DNA of 64,000 nucleotides from Planoprotostelium fungivorum (taxonomy: Eukaryota; Evosea; Variosea; Cavosteliida; Cavosteliaceae): NCBI GenBank assembly GCA_003024175.1, contig MDYQ01000069.1:146985-210984 (forward strand), given 5' to 3'. Below are positions 10,169 through 21,835 of this stretch, one piece after another. Each line of letters starts with the position of its first letter. Position 1 is the first letter of the stretch. The notes beneath the pieces are model-generated. The model saw only the letters and a program-made list of their open reading frames with translations, was not told the DNA's origin and ran no database searches. The position numbers and the translations under genes are program-made.

Positions 10169-13100
10169 TTATTCATCTTCTGTCTGAAGCAGCCGAGCTC
10201 GTTCCGTCTTGTTCCTTTGCCTCTTTCGCAGCCATCTCATAAACTTGACTGCAAGCTTTCTCCCCGCCAACAGCAGCGAGAACAGCACTGGAATCACTAC
10301 CAAAAAGACCTGTCTCTCGTGTGATTACCCTCTCCTCATAGTCATCGGTTCACCTCGACATAGATAGTCCATGACTTCTGTTCCGCTGTGTCTAGCGTGC
10401 TCAACAAGGTCAGAGACAGAAGACACACTGTCTCTAACGCTTGCCCTGCCTCTGTCTTGAAAGGCCTCAGCATCAGGTGAGAGGTGAGAGACGTGATGAT
10501 GATAGTCCGCATCACAGATAACGTCCTGTCATCTCGTCAGATGTCGACTAATCTTCCAGACATTCACCAGTCGAAATATGAGCCGAGAACATAGATGATG
10601 GCTATCGCTAGCTTTCTCAACATGTAGACAGTCTCCCAGTACCTGTTCCTTCGTCATCCATCACATTGATCCTGCACTCACTTGCAGCCGTTGCGATAGC
10701 AGCCATCTAACACCATCAGCATGTCTCTGCTCGTCTGTGACTTTCTTCCCTTCAACTTTCGCCTGTCATATCTTCAGTCAATATGACACAAAAAGACAAG
10801 ATCACCTGATGTACAAGATGAAAAAGGGAGAAGGAAGCAGTGTGACGGCTGCTACGCCAACAAGCACTTTTCTCCACGTTCCACTGCACTCGATGCTGCC
10901 TGCGTTGTACATGACCCATCCACTCTTCTCTTCTGTCTCTATCTGTACTTTCTGTCATTCTCTTTCATTCTCTTTCGTTCTCATTTATCCTCTTATCTCT
11001 TTCTACAGACAACTCGGATGACAGTGCCTTCTTCATGTTTGACGAGAAAGTCTCACCTGCACACAGAAGAGAATCTTGAGACAGATCGATGTCACTCCAC
11101 TGTACACTAACAGACACGATGTGATCATCCCTGTGCTGCATCGACTGCGAAAGCTTCTCTTCTTTCCCTCCTCTTCCACATCTTCTCCTGTCATCTCCGT
11201 ATCTTCTTCTCTCTCCTCTTCCTCTCCTCTGATCTTGTTGTACACTTTTGCGATGATGCAAGCGATGGCAAAGATCAACACGGTAGCTATGGGTATGTAG
11301 AGGTACCAGGCCTCTCTCTGTAGATAGTCGATCTCTCCGATGCAGAAGCCAACCTTTGTCGACGCATCGTTACTTCCAGGGCTGATGACCAGACTGATGA
11401 ACGCACCCCAGTCGTTCATGTGCCTCGGAACTGCTTTCGCTTAGAGACTCAATCTGTGACATCTCACTCACTCAACAGAGGAAAAGTCTGTATGAAGAAA
11501 GAGGCCGACTTCCACACTGATCCATCGCCGATGGGTAGGAACGTCAGCAGCACGACGTACAACAGCGGTGAAAGGATGACCAGGGCGGTCATGCTGGGTC
11601 TGCAGCATGCAGGAAGAGGAGAGGAAGCCAAGTGTATAGTTGTGCTCACACTGACCGCACAGCACGCCTGCTCTTCCGTTTGCACAGCTGTCGTTCCACT
11701 CATGTGTGCTGCGGTTGCAATAGTCGCTGGGACAGTCGAAGCATAGCAGAGAACCTTCCTCTACGAGGGACCTACCACACCAGTATCCTCCTCTGGTCTA
11801 TCGTTTCATCAGTGAGGTCATTTTGACGAGCTTCACCGTGGGTTGTCTTCCGCTCGAGCAAGTGAGATGTTCACCACAAGGGAGACATTGGGTATGGTTC
11901 GTCTGTCCTTGTCTGAGCATTCCTGCTTCTAACAGATAGCTTCCGTCTTGGCATGGTGAACACGCCCAGGAGAACAAGGACGAAGAGAAATTCAACCGGA
12001 GTTGCATCTGAGACGGACAGTACACATCGTTGTAGAGGCTGATGGGCTGTCCGCTCGTGGCGATCGTGTGACCCTCTTCCATCGAGTTGACTGCATCCAC
12101 TCGTATCGTGTTGTTTGTCACCTTCTCTCGTCAGAATATGACTCACAATCGATACAGATGACTTTGTACTGAAGGATAACAGATGGTCACCTCGATCGAG
12201 TCTGCAGATGTCACATAGAAAGCTGATGTCTGCGGCGCTCTGTTTCCGTCCATTGTGCAGTTGCGCAAGATCACTCTCTTGTTGTAGCCCCACACTCCCA
12301 GAGCTCCGCAGTTTAAGCTGGCAACATTCTGCGTCATATTGTTGTACTCTATCGTGATGCTGCTCTCTGCTGACACGATAGACAGAGCTGCACCTGTGGA
12401 CGCATTGCATCCCTCTATCCTGTACATCATCATCTTTCTATCATCTTTCTCTCTTCTCACTTATTGTGTGACACGACTATTTCTGATGCCATGATGTTAA
12501 ACATGTTGATGCCTGGCTCAATGTCATCCATTTTCATCGAAATGTCTCACCTGCTCCAGAGGCAGCAGAATAGCCCGTGATGGTGTTGTTCGACACGGTG
12601 ATCATCCCAGACCTTACGTTCTTGATGGAGATAGCCGACGTATTTCCTCCACGGACCATGCGGTTCTGCCGGACTACCGCATCACCGGTCAATTCTGATC
12701 TCTTGTCCGTATCGAGTATCTCGAAAGACAAGGAGAGGCTGCCCAGGTCGTTATCCTCTACGTGAAAATTGTTCTTCGAAGTACAATCGGCGAGGGTGAG
12801 GCGATCGAATTGGTTGGAGGTCACGACGTAAGAGGACTCTAGAGAGATATCGGAATCGCCACAGCCGGTGACCTGGTGATGATGATGCGATGAGAGAGGT
12901 GATGACTCACCGTGATGTCGAGTGAGGGCATGCGATTGTGATCGATGATGAATTTCGAGTCTTGAGATGCCTTGATTCCGATCGACCACACACCGGTGTT
13001 ATTTCGAATGCTTATGATCTGATCACCCGGTGCCTCTTGTTGAAAAGTGAAGAGCGGTCCCTCATTATCGTTCATCGTGAAGTGAGACACGCCTCCTTCT

Positions 13101-13904
13101 GAAGTTCGACTGTAGAAGATAAGGATGCCGCTATCGTTACTACCACGATTGGCTGTGATGGTAGTGTTGGTGATCGAATCGCCCTCGTGCTTGTAGGATA
13201 TGCCACTCCCCCCTTCGATGATGTTCCTAGAGATGTCGCAAGGCGTGGAAGATGTTGTTGTGACGTTGGTGGTGATTTCGATTTGGCTCGAGATGTTCAA
13301 GTGATTGTCTCGAACGATGATGTGTCCGGGTTGGGACGCTGCGGAATGATTGAAAGCGACAGTGAAGACACTGAGAGAGAAGGAATTGCCTGTGATGGAG
13401 ATGGTCGACACGTCTGGACCCACTACATTCTAGATGATGTTTCGTTGGAATGGCGGTTGGATGTTCCATCTTACCATTGTACATTGATCGAATTCACATG
13501 TTTCGATGCTGATGTTGAGGAGATTCTTCCCAAATAACGTTTGACATTGCTGAAAGGAAATGTGAGACCAGATGAGAGGCAGACCTTGACCATCAATATC
13601 GTCGGTCCCAAACAAAGAACATTCTACGTCCACCGTCTTTATTTTGTCAGTCGAGACCATTGTGAACGAATTCTACCTCACAATCGGTCGGCGATCTCCT
13701 CCATACCCACATTTGAGCAGGGATCTTACCTAATGTATATACCCCTGACGGTGCCAAGCAGACCGATTTGTGGTCCCCAATGGTGCGACAAGGGTTCTCT
13801 TCTTTTCCGCAGCCATCCCCATCGGTTCCATTCAAACCATCGACGTACACTTGACAGGCGAGAGTGAGAGTGATACAAAAGACCAAGTTGGTGATCACCC
13901 TCAT
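10169..13904 (-). CDS. Large surface protein: parallel beta-helix ectodomain plus multi-TM C-terminus
   Basis: Starts at 13904 (MRVITNLVFCITLTLACQVY), a signal peptide followed by a Cys-containing segment (DGCGKEENPCRTI) typical of secreted right-handed beta-helix proteins. Many short-intron exons then give Asn-rich rungs (ISITGNSFSLSVF, IIVRDNHLNISSQ, MITVSNNTITGYS). A Cys-rich juxtamembrane module follows (CQDGSYLLEAG, QCLPCGEHLTC), then hydrophobic segments (YLYIPIATVLIFAIACIIAK, VCLLSLTLLSTLD, VFLVVIPVLFSLLLLAG) and a basic tail ending at 10169. The exon joins are approximate. Similar proteins in amoebae and algae have polymorphic beta-helix ectodomains and TRP-like membrane bundles. Likely a cell-surface sensor or adhesion protein; ligand unknown. 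Confidence 0.7.
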
Positions 13905-14153
13905 CGTATGGTTATGAGATGTCCTATCCACCGCACTAATACCACCACAAAACACAAAAAAATATCCAAGGACCCCGCAGAAATTGTTTGAGCGGTAGAT
14001 TAACAAATCCTCTTCCTCGAAATTCAGATTCACCGCTCCTCTGACACAGGCCGCTCTGCCCATCATCATCACACGGTGATCTTGAACGTATCCACAATTT
14101 GTGCGTCAGGATGATGTACAGCCTCACACATCGGTTGGATCGAGAGAGACAAA

Positions 14154-14273
14154 AGCTACGACACGATGGATTCCCGTGCGGTCTCCCATCACAGTATTAG
14201 CATCGCCCGCGACTGCTTACCTAACGAGTTCGGAATGGGATCGTGGGTGTTCAGTCAGGTATGATCGTAGCTG
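14154..14273 (-). rRNA. 5S rRNA, copy A
   Basis: A 120-base minus-strand sequence with standard 5S landmarks: CTGAACACCCACGATCCCAT near the 5' end, TCCGAACTCG, GGTAAGCAGTCG, and GATGGGAGACCGC (Pol III box C). The 5' CAGCTACGAT and 3' GTCGTAGCT ends pair to form helix I. TTTT directly follows as terminator. Present again in copy B with two or three substitutions. Confidence 0.92.
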
Positions 14274-14407
14274 CATGATCTTCTCCTGATGATCAGACAA
14301 AATCGTACGATTCTCCAAGTGATCTCATCACCACCCATCCACAGAGATGATGACAACTCTGATCTCCAGCACGATCAGAACGGACATGATGTGAAGAACG
14401 TGTCGTA

Positions 14408-14530
14408 TCACGAGGAGGTCTGTTTATTCTCTCTAAAGTGGTCGAAACAGTCCTTCTCGATGAAATGCATTTCTCCCGGGATGATGAAGGAGTGGAGCGG
14501 TGTTCCAAAATCGACGTTGAGAAGTTCGCT
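14408..14530 (-). pseudogene. Duplicated 3' fragment of DPH5
   Basis: Encodes the last 40 or so residues of DPH5 in the same frame ([26 protein letters not shown]) but has no upstream exons, because the sequence breaks at the N. Either a truncated duplicate or, more likely, the unmerged end of a contig. Confidence 0.8.
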
Positions 14531-14531
14531 N
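14531..14531. other. Single N (assembly joint)
   Basis: The only ambiguous base in the window. It lies exactly at the boundary between copies A and B. Confidence 0.95.
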
Positions 14532-15241
14532 CCTCATCGTATGGTTATGAGATGTCCTATCCACCGCACTAATACCACCACAAAACACAAAAAAATATCC
14601 AAGGACCCCGCAGAAATTGTTTGAGCGGTAGATTAACAAATCCTCTTCTTCGGAATTCAGATTCACTGCTCCTCATGACACAGGCCACTCTGCCCGTCAC
14701 GCTTAGCTTCTTGACTCACAAAATGTTGGTATTTGTACATTGCACGACAGGACATTATGCACGACGTGATTTGTGATCATCACACGGTGATCTTGAACGT
14801 ATCCACAATTTGTGCGTCAGGATGATATTCAGCCTACACATCGGTTGGATCGCGAGAGACAAAAGCTACGACACGATGGATTCCCGTGCGGTCTCCCATC
14901 ACAGTATTAGCATCGCCCACGACTGCTTACCTTACGAGTTCGGAATGGGATCGTGGGTGTTCAGTCAGGTATGATCGTAGCTGCATGATCTTCTCATGAC
15001 GATCAGACAAAACCGTGCGATCACCCTGATCTCATCACCACCATCCATCCACAAAGACGACGACACCTCTGATCTCCAGCACGATCAGAACAGACATGAT
15101 GTGAAGAACGTATCGTTATCACGAGGAGGTCTGTTTATTCTCTCTAAAGTGGTCGAAACAGTCCTTCTCGATGAAATGCATCTCTCCCGGGATGATGAAA
15201 GAGTGGAGCGGTGTTCCAAAATCGACGTTGAGAAGTTCGCT
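14532..15241. repeat. Duplicated block, copy B
   Basis: 710-bp counterpart of copy A. It begins with the last bases of the beta-helix start-codon region (CCTCATCGTATGG) and runs without break into the intact DPH5 gene. Contains about 78 bases absent from A, around 14690-14770. Confidence 0.9.
14864..14983 (-). rRNA. 5S rRNA, copy B
   Basis: 120 bases, same landmarks as copy A: CTGAACACCCACGATCCCAT, the GATGGGAGACCGC box, complementary ends and a TTTT terminator. It has CCCACGACTGC where copy A has CCCGCGACTGC (plus strand). Lies about 135 bases downstream of the DPH5 stop on the same strand. Confidence 0.92.
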
Positions 15242-16206
15242 CATGGTACCAGAGACGATCTTCTGATCTTCATGACCCAAACGGGCGAGACCGATGCAGG
15301 GTGTGTCTTGTCCATACACTGTCTTCGTTTAGAACGTTGCTCGACGCGGGAGATTCATCGCATGTGCATGCGAAGGATGCGATGATGATGTGGAGATGAT
15401 CTCACCTCCTTCTTTTCTCTTCTCTTCGACTTCGAGTAATTGTTCGATGCATCGGTTGACAGACATGAAGCGTGGAGCTTCATAGATCATCTTCCCTCTA
15501 AAAGGTGATCAGCACAGAACATGATCGCCAACATCTTCGTCTCTCACTTCATCATGTTTGCCAAGGAGACTTCTTTCACTTTGATGTCTACCGTCACGCT
15601 CAGTCTTGGACATCACATCTCTCATCTCACCCAGGAGGCACAATGTGTGTTGACCATTCTTCTTGTTCAAGGCGATCTTATCATAGAAGCTGTCTGGCCT
15701 CCAGTTGTCCTCAAAGAACACGATAGATACGGCTGGGCCGAAGTTGTAGAGTTGGAGTCCACATCGTCCGATGGCATTCATAATGGAGGCATTGTGCACG
15801 ACTTGCACTTCGATTCCCCTCTCTTTGGCCCTCAGGTACAAGTCCATGTGTGTCGTGGCGCTGATGGAAGGTCAGAACGACATCGCGATCCATTTTCACA
15901 TCACCCAAATGGATCTCCGACGACGAGAAAGGCGACTCTCTCCTCTTTGGCAGGTGCCAAGATGGCCTCACATCCTGATTCGACCAACTCACGATCGGCC
16001 ACGACGATCTCTTTACCGTAGAATGCTTCCTTGATGATGAATTCAGAGGTGATGTCGGTGGTGTCACTCACCAATCTCTCCTTGCCCACACCCAAGATGG
16101 AAGTGTATGCCTCCAGGAAGATCTTCGAACAACTGTCTATGGCTTCACGTCCCTTGATGGTGACATCCTTCTCGTCTCCCAAACCCAAACCTACGATGAA
16201 CAACAT
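15119..16206 (-). CDS. DPH5: Diphthine methyl ester synthase (DPH5)
   Basis: Five exons; exon 1 is 15905-16206 and exon 2 is 15631-15860, joined in frame at [16 protein letters not shown]. The start [19 protein letters not shown] is the canonical DPH5 N-terminus. Also present are [65 protein letters not shown], and [20 protein letters not shown] near the end. Length is about 290 residues, as in other eukaryotes. The enzyme methylates the diphthamide precursor on elongation factor 2 using AdoMet, in the cytosol. Its 3' end is duplicated in block A. Confidence 0.95.
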
Positions 16207-16528
16207 CTTCTCAAACTGTGACTCTCTTTCCTGTATTCCTTATTGTAGTCCACCCTGCAATTTATCAGAATTTTAACGGAACACCAACATGATGGACATC
16301 CAGCCCATCTGATGCACCCCCTTCTCGATGAGCGATGACAAAGAATAAAGAAGACGATTGAGACACGTTGTGAGCTGCAAAGATGATCCCATTTATTAAC
16401 CCTATGTATGCAATCAAAAGATCATGGGAAGCCCCTCTTTAGTTTTTTTATGAAACGAGAGCAGAGGCGGATCCGGACTCGCTATAGAGGATGAGCTGGC
16501 GAACATGATGACGGAGATGATGCACTCA
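16207..16528. other. Intergenic, 322 bp
   Basis: DPH5 promoter and uS15 3' flank. A/T-rich near 16380-16450. No gene or RNA recognised. Confidence 0.4.
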
Positions 16529-17223
16529 CTACTTCCAGGTGGGGGGGAGGACCTTGTAGGTCTTGTAGTAACGAGCGAGTCTGTGGACACGGGACTCGAC
16601 GAGAATCAGTCTGAACTTGGCATCCTTGTCCTTGCGGTTCTTCTCCAAGTGCTTCCTGACAGCGACGGCCTTCTTGATCAGGTGGTACAGATCTTCGGGG
16701 ATCTCAGGGGCGATACCTATAAATCTCTTTTCAGTTTCGTCTCAAAGAGGAAAGAGTGGTCGAGATATAGTATGATGCAAGATTTGCATACCATATCATT
16801 TTCGGAATGATTCGAGATTGAATGCAAGATGAAAGGAAAAAGAGACTTACCGTTGTATCTGAGGATTCTGAGAATCTTGGTACCAGTGACGTTCTTGACC
16901 TGGGCGATTCCGTGGGAGTCACGGAGGACGACACCGATTTGAGAGGGGGTCAGACCCTTCTTTGACAGCTTCATCACGTGCTCGGCGACCTCAGAAGGAG
17001 TGGTCTTCAACCAAGAGGGAGGAGTCCTCTTGTAGGGCAGGGCGGAGCCCGAAATACCCTTTCTGTAAGACAATAGAATCAGCATGAGGTCGATTCCATC
17101 GCGAGAGATCATCATATGATAGACAACATGTTCTCAAATGCACGCAGAGAGATCGATGATGATGGTTGACAGAGTTATATTCCAATCCTCATTAACTCAC
17201 CCTCCAGAATGCATACGACCCAT
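16529..17223 (-). CDS. RPS13: 40S ribosomal protein S13 (uS15)
   Basis: Three exons: 17201-17223 (MGRMHSGG), 16851-17062 and 16529-16716. The full product is 141 codons. It carries [54 protein letters not shown] and the C-terminal [17 protein letters not shown], ending LPPTWK. The family normally has about 150 residues. Component of the small ribosomal subunit contacting 18S rRNA. The very short first exon after the ATG is typical of ribosomal protein genes. Confidence 0.96.
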
Positions 17224-17810
17224 CTTGTTTGATTTAAGATACTGTTGGAACGGTCCTTTCTTGCAGCTTTCCTTCCAAAAGGCTTGAGGTGCAGTTTCTA
17301 TTTCTCCCTCCCACCCCTTCAATTCCCTCCCTCCCCCCCATTTGTAGATCTTCTTTTTTCTTATTTTCTCGTGTTTGTTATGAGAGAGAATGGTGGAGGA
17401 GAGAGGAGCAGATACTCGAAATCTTGTTGGTTTGGATAGATGTATCATATGTCTCGTGATGATTGTGCATCATAGCGAATGTCGATGATGAGAATATATC
17501 ACAGCGACAACACGAGACCCATGGAACAATGGAAAGATAGTGTCTAGACATTGTAAGTCTCTTCGATCCAATTGTGATTTTCTCAGTGAAACACTATCAT
17601 CCCAGCGGAGACCCACGCTCGTGGTGGTATCGTGTAAGAACTTCCTTCTAACAGACAGACGTTCCATCTCCTCTATTGGAGGTGGAGGAAGCCCTCTTCA
17701 GAATTCATCAGAATCGACGATGAGGCCGCACCCAACAAAGGGACTTGCACCTGTCACCCCACCACATGCAGAGGAGAAGTACAAAGAACAAAGATACGAG
17801 CTCTACACTA
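17224..17810. other. Intergenic, 587 bp
   Basis: uS15 promoter region, with a C/T-rich tract near 17300-17340 on the plus strand (a common feature upstream of ribosomal protein genes), then the 3' flank of the next gene. Small ORFs on both strands have poor codon use. No RNA gene recognised. Confidence 0.4.
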
Positions 17811-18371
17811 TCATCTATTGTTTCCAATTGGCATCCTCTTCACCCAGCCAAAATTGATCGAGTCCAACATCTGTCTCTGAAATGGCAACAGCGTTCCATT
17901 GCGATGTTTCCTTCGTTGCTCGTGAACCCAGTTGCCCAGTGATTTCGAGTCTCCTTTCGATCGTGTGACGCTCGTCGTGCCATACATCTTCTTGAACCTC
18001 TTCAACTTCTCAAAGTTTGCCATCCATCTCTGTACATGTGCGTTGGAGGGGTTATCTGAGAGTTCGTCTTGTGATTCTTCCGTCGTCGGTGAAGATGGTA
18101 TGCAGACAAACTTGGAGGGCTCTTTCGGTCTAACTTGAGATTGCAGCTGCATTTCCGCAGTGAGCATCTCTGGAGGTGTCGACGGTGTGTGTGTATGCGT
18201 GTGCGTGTGTGTGGGCGTGTGTGCAGGCATCGTTGGCCACGTGGTAGTGTATGTCTCTCTCACAAGGCTCTCGTGATATGATCGAGGGTATTCCATAAAC
18301 TTCCTGACCAGCTCGTGCATCACATCGCTACTCGCATCGTCCAGTATATAGTCTATCTTGTTTCCCTTCAT
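17811..18371 (-). CDS. Helicase-associated (HA) domain protein
   Basis: Single exon, 186 residues, start MKGNKIDYILDD. The C-terminal 65 residues match the helicase-associated fold: RWMANFEKLKRFKKMYGTTS, SLGNWVHEQRRKHRNGTLLP, and MLDSINFGW with the conserved Trp residues. The middle is low complexity with a Thr-His repeat encoded by a GT-rich tract, and an acidic Ser/Pro stretch. HA domains occur alone or in tandem in many protists and probably bind nucleic acid. Target unknown. Confidence 0.75.
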   Translation of the reverse strand: MKGNKIDYILDDASSDVMHELVRKFMEYPRSYHESLVRETYTTTWPTMPAHTPTHTHTHTHTPSTPPEMLTAEMQLQSQVRPKEPSKFVCIPSSPTTEESQDELSDNPSNAHVQRWMANFEKLKRFKKMYGTTSVTRSKGDSKSLGNWVHEQRRKHRNGTLLPFQRQMLDSINFGWVKRMPIGNNR

Positions 18372-19139
18372 GTTGCTCCTCTGTTGTGTTCTCTCCCTCG
18401 TCCGTCTCTTTATATCTCTCCCCTCTCGTCCCTTGAGAAATGAGCGCGGTTTGAGTAACTAGAGACGGTCAATTCGGTCGTCGGCCTCAAAGAGATGGAA
18501 AGCAATGACAGACTTTCCTTCAGCGTCCTAAAAAACGAAGGAAGAAGTGGAACGAGTGTGACCGCGCTGACGTGCGTGCGGGTTTTTCCTGTCCAACTTA
18601 ACCCCACCGACACCCCAACAAGACAACCCAAAGCAGATACGTGGGAAAAGGTGAACCTTAAAGCCAGATTCAAGCAAAGTAGATGGACATCCCCTCGTGG
18701 AAGGGTTAATGGTGGTGCATAGGGTGTATGTTGTGGGAGTTAGGGATTCAATATTTTCACAGATTGCAGGGCTGTCTCTGCGGTCACCCACCGCCTGGAG
18801 TATATATCGAGATAAGATTTCCGTGTGTGGTACGAGGCTTGTTGCTGCAGTGACGGGGCAAAGGTACCCGGTGTACTGCAGGGCTTGGATCTGGGGATGA
18901 AGGTCTCGCCGTCGCGTTCGAGGGCAAAGTCGTCGGCTGGTGTTCTATGACAATGTCTTAAGAGGGTGCTGTGTTTCGTGTTTAAGAGGGTACAATGTGT
19001 GGATTGCTAATTATAGTAGTGGGAGACTGGGGTTCGGATGAACGGATGAATTCCGTTCCATCGCTGTTCGACGAATTTTCTATTTGAATTTTCGAGTGCT
19101 CGATGCTGAGAAAGAGCAAGAACATTGGATCGTGACGAA
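18372..19139. other. Intergenic divergent region, 768 bp
   Basis: Contains promoters of the HA protein (leftward) and the hydrolase (rightward). ORFs of 60-90 codons overlap on both strands but none has a family match or consistent codon use. No tRNA or repeat recognised. Confidence 0.4.
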
Positions 19140-20645
19140 ATGCCAAACCTCATCGTCGGAGAGAGCCGGAGAACGAAGGCGACAATCAATTACATGGTAC
19201 ACGGAGATGGTCCAGTTAAGATCCTCTTTGTGATGGGTGATTTGGATCGAAGAGACCCAGCGCGCTAAATGATGCAGGTCTCGCTTCGACATTAGATTCG
19301 TGGAAGATGCAGGTGAAACATGTTTCGTCGACAAAATGCAGTCATCTGAATCGGTCAGGTCGATGCCTTTGTCAAATTGAGAGACGAACAAGGTAATCCA
19401 ACGGATTACGACTCAAAGTATTCCATCTGTGTATATGACAATCGGGGGATAGGTGAGAGACCTCGGTGTTTCACACATCCCGCGTTGAGCTGACTCGACC
19501 GATAAGGTCTATCGAGCTCACCTCTGGGGAGATATACGACGGAAATGATGGCCCTCGATGGTTTAGAACTCCTTGCCCATCTCCAATGGAAACAATTCCA
19601 TCTCATTGGATTATCCATGGGTGAGGCAAATATCTCCCATCTCTCATTTGTCCGTGTCTGATCGATGCAGGTGGAATGATTGCATTACGGATGTCTGTGT
19701 TGCTCATCAGTCGTAACGTGGGAATGCCTATGGATCCCATTCCATCTTTATTGTCTCTCATGCTGGTTGTCACTCATTATGGAGGACCTCATTCGGATCA
19801 ACCAGAGACAGGAAAGAAGATGGCTGTGAGTGTGTCACTGTTTCATCTCCAGTTCAAATCTTCCATCATCATCGATCAAGTCTTCCATCATCACATCCAT
19901 CACGATCCGCACTTTCTCACGTGATGAACAGAAGAAATTACTCTTTGCCTTGACCGAGAAGAAGAGAACGAAGAAGATCTTACCCATGTTGTTCTCGAAG
20001 GTGATGAAGATGGAGGACGTGTCATCATCTGATGTAGACACACAGAGGTTCCTTTCTGATCCAAAGAACTACCAAGATGCATTCGATGGTATCATCGCTT
20101 CGAGAAAAATAGAAGGGGGTAAGCCTCCCATATTTGGTTTTTTGGGTCAGGTGAGCATCTACAAGGAGCCTTTCACTGAACCCAACAGTTGCATGCGGTC
20201 AGTCGTCACAGAGTCAAGCCGGAAGAGTTACAGTTGATTCGGGACAGCCAAGTGCCCGTGATGGTGATGACTGGAGATGAAGATCACATGGTGGACCCAA
20301 GAAATTCAGCTGAGATGAACGAGCTCCTCCAACCCGTAGAATACATCGTCATGCCAGGTGATGATCATCGTCATCTTCCTCAGCCGTTTTGTTATAGAAT
20401 AAAAAGAAATAAAATGAATTTCGACACCTTTTGACATCGACACAGAGACTGGCCATGCCATCAACGCCGAGAGGGCGGCCGAATTCAACGAAGCCATGTT
20501 TAGACACGTAGAGAGAGGAGAGGCCAGACTGCAACCGATGGCCACACCGTCCACCGATACACGATCGACGGAACCAGTGACAATGCAGTCCTCTTTAGAG
20601 CAACCGACTGTCCTTGTACAGACACAGATGGAAATCGTCAGTTGA
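19140..20645 (+). CDS. Alpha/beta-hydrolase fold protein
   Basis: Several exons; start MPNLIVGESRRTKATINYMV. Fold landmarks in order: VKILFVMG (oxyanion strand), YSICVYDNRGIG, SPLGRYTTEMMALDGLELLA, then the nucleophile elbow HLIGLSMGG with the catalytic Ser. VPVMVMTGDEDHMVDPRNSA gives the Asp, and the last exon begins TGHAINAERAAEFN with the His. The triad is complete. About 350 residues. No signal peptide, so probably cytosolic. The DNRGIG and GLSMGG pattern fits the Ndr/epoxide-hydrolase-like esterase branch; the substrate is unknown. The tail after the His is Ser/Thr/Gln-rich and probably disordered. Confidence 0.85.
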
Positions 20646-20701
20646 TAAAGAGTTTGATTTATTCCCCTCTCTCTACGGAGAGGCATTCATCGTGGGGCTC
20701 T

Positions 20702-21605
20702 TTAGAGGCCGGGCGGCATGATGGTGTGATCGATGGCGATGGGGGCCTTCATGATGAAGAGATCAACAGCTGGAGGCCGTTGCCGGAGTTGGATCGTGTC
20801 AGACTCTTCCTCTTCTTTCCAGATGATGGTGTGGTCTGTGCATGGTGAGAAAGAACGGATGAAGAGGTCTCTTCACCTTGACGGGAGAGACGGGAGACGT
20901 TCTCTGGTGCAGGATCTCGGACGCAGGGCGATGGAAACATGATCGGCAGACAGATACGTAGGTGTCTGTTCCTCCGATCAACTCGACTTCGGTGTCGTTG
21001 GTCATTCTTCTCGTGAAGTGGGCGTCACGATGGCAGCCTGCGTTGAAAATGAGAAGATGGAATGGAAGATGAACAATCACCTGAGCAGACGGCCGTGAGT
21101 TTTAGAATGGACTCAGCCATGGGGACGAGGTTGATGACGTCGCCAAACGCCTTCCTCTGAAACGTACCGTCTAAAGAGGCAACAATGACGAGCTTGCCCG
21201 CATTGGCCATAACTTCACAGAAGTTGGTCACATCAGGGAACTACAGTTTAGGTCAACGCAGGAAGTAATGGAGGGAAGGTAGACTCACGAATTGACCTTC
21301 GTCGATGCCGATTACATCATAACCCATGGCTTGTTCGATAAGAGGTTCCAATGTCATAGCTGGCACTGCTTTCCACATTTGTCTGCATGCCGTCACTCAA
21401 ATGTGCTCACATCATCAATTCACCTGTCGTGTGTGGACATGCAGTCCTCGCTGTAACGAGTGTCCTTCTTGAATTTGACCACTAGACATCTCCTCTTGGC
21501 GATGGTTTCTCTTCTGATTCTCCTCAGTAATTCGGTTGTCTTCCCGCTGAACATGGGACCGAAGATGAGTTGAATGGAACCGTCAGGAAGAAATGTGAGG
21601 CTCAT
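20702..21605 (-). CDS. TK1: Thymidine kinase (TK1 type)
   Basis: About five exons from [20 protein letters not shown]-loop [15 protein letters not shown]; catalytic segment [27 protein letters not shown] of the lasso region. The structural zinc site is completed by splicing: VCSGCH from one junction and VCRSCFH later. The protein ends in a short variable tail (last exon ending MPPGL at 20702). Phosphorylates thymidine in the cytosolic salvage pathway. It runs tail to tail with the hydrolase gene, their stops being only about 57 bases apart. Confidence 0.93.
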
Positions 21606-21835
21606 GACCGATACTTTAGATTGAATAGATATATTCAGTTGGCGGTGTGGCCTGTTGCGTGTGGTGGTTTGTGATCTGTGACTTCGCATTCACAAATTTC
21701 AAACGGTCAGATTTCCCGCGCGACAACAATCCGACGGACTTCTGTTTCTCAACGGACGATCGTGCCGATGATTCGATCAGACAAATACATTCACGATGAT
21801 CCACGAGCGTACCTCCTTCATACAGTTTTTATTGT

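Larger units (their letters stand above)
13899..14530. repeat. Duplicated block, copy A
   Basis: This 632-bp block and copy B (14532-15241) are near-identical. It runs from the beta-helix start codon region through a 5S gene into the last coding exon of DPH5. Copy A stops abruptly at an N, within the DPH5 reading frame. It lacks about 78 bases present in B and differs by scattered substitutions. Confidence 0.9.

Noticed and set aside
11420-11746. 108-codon plus-strand ORF within the beta-helix gene
   Set aside because: Antisense to the Cys-rich module and TM region, which have signal-peptide-led continuity on the minus strand.
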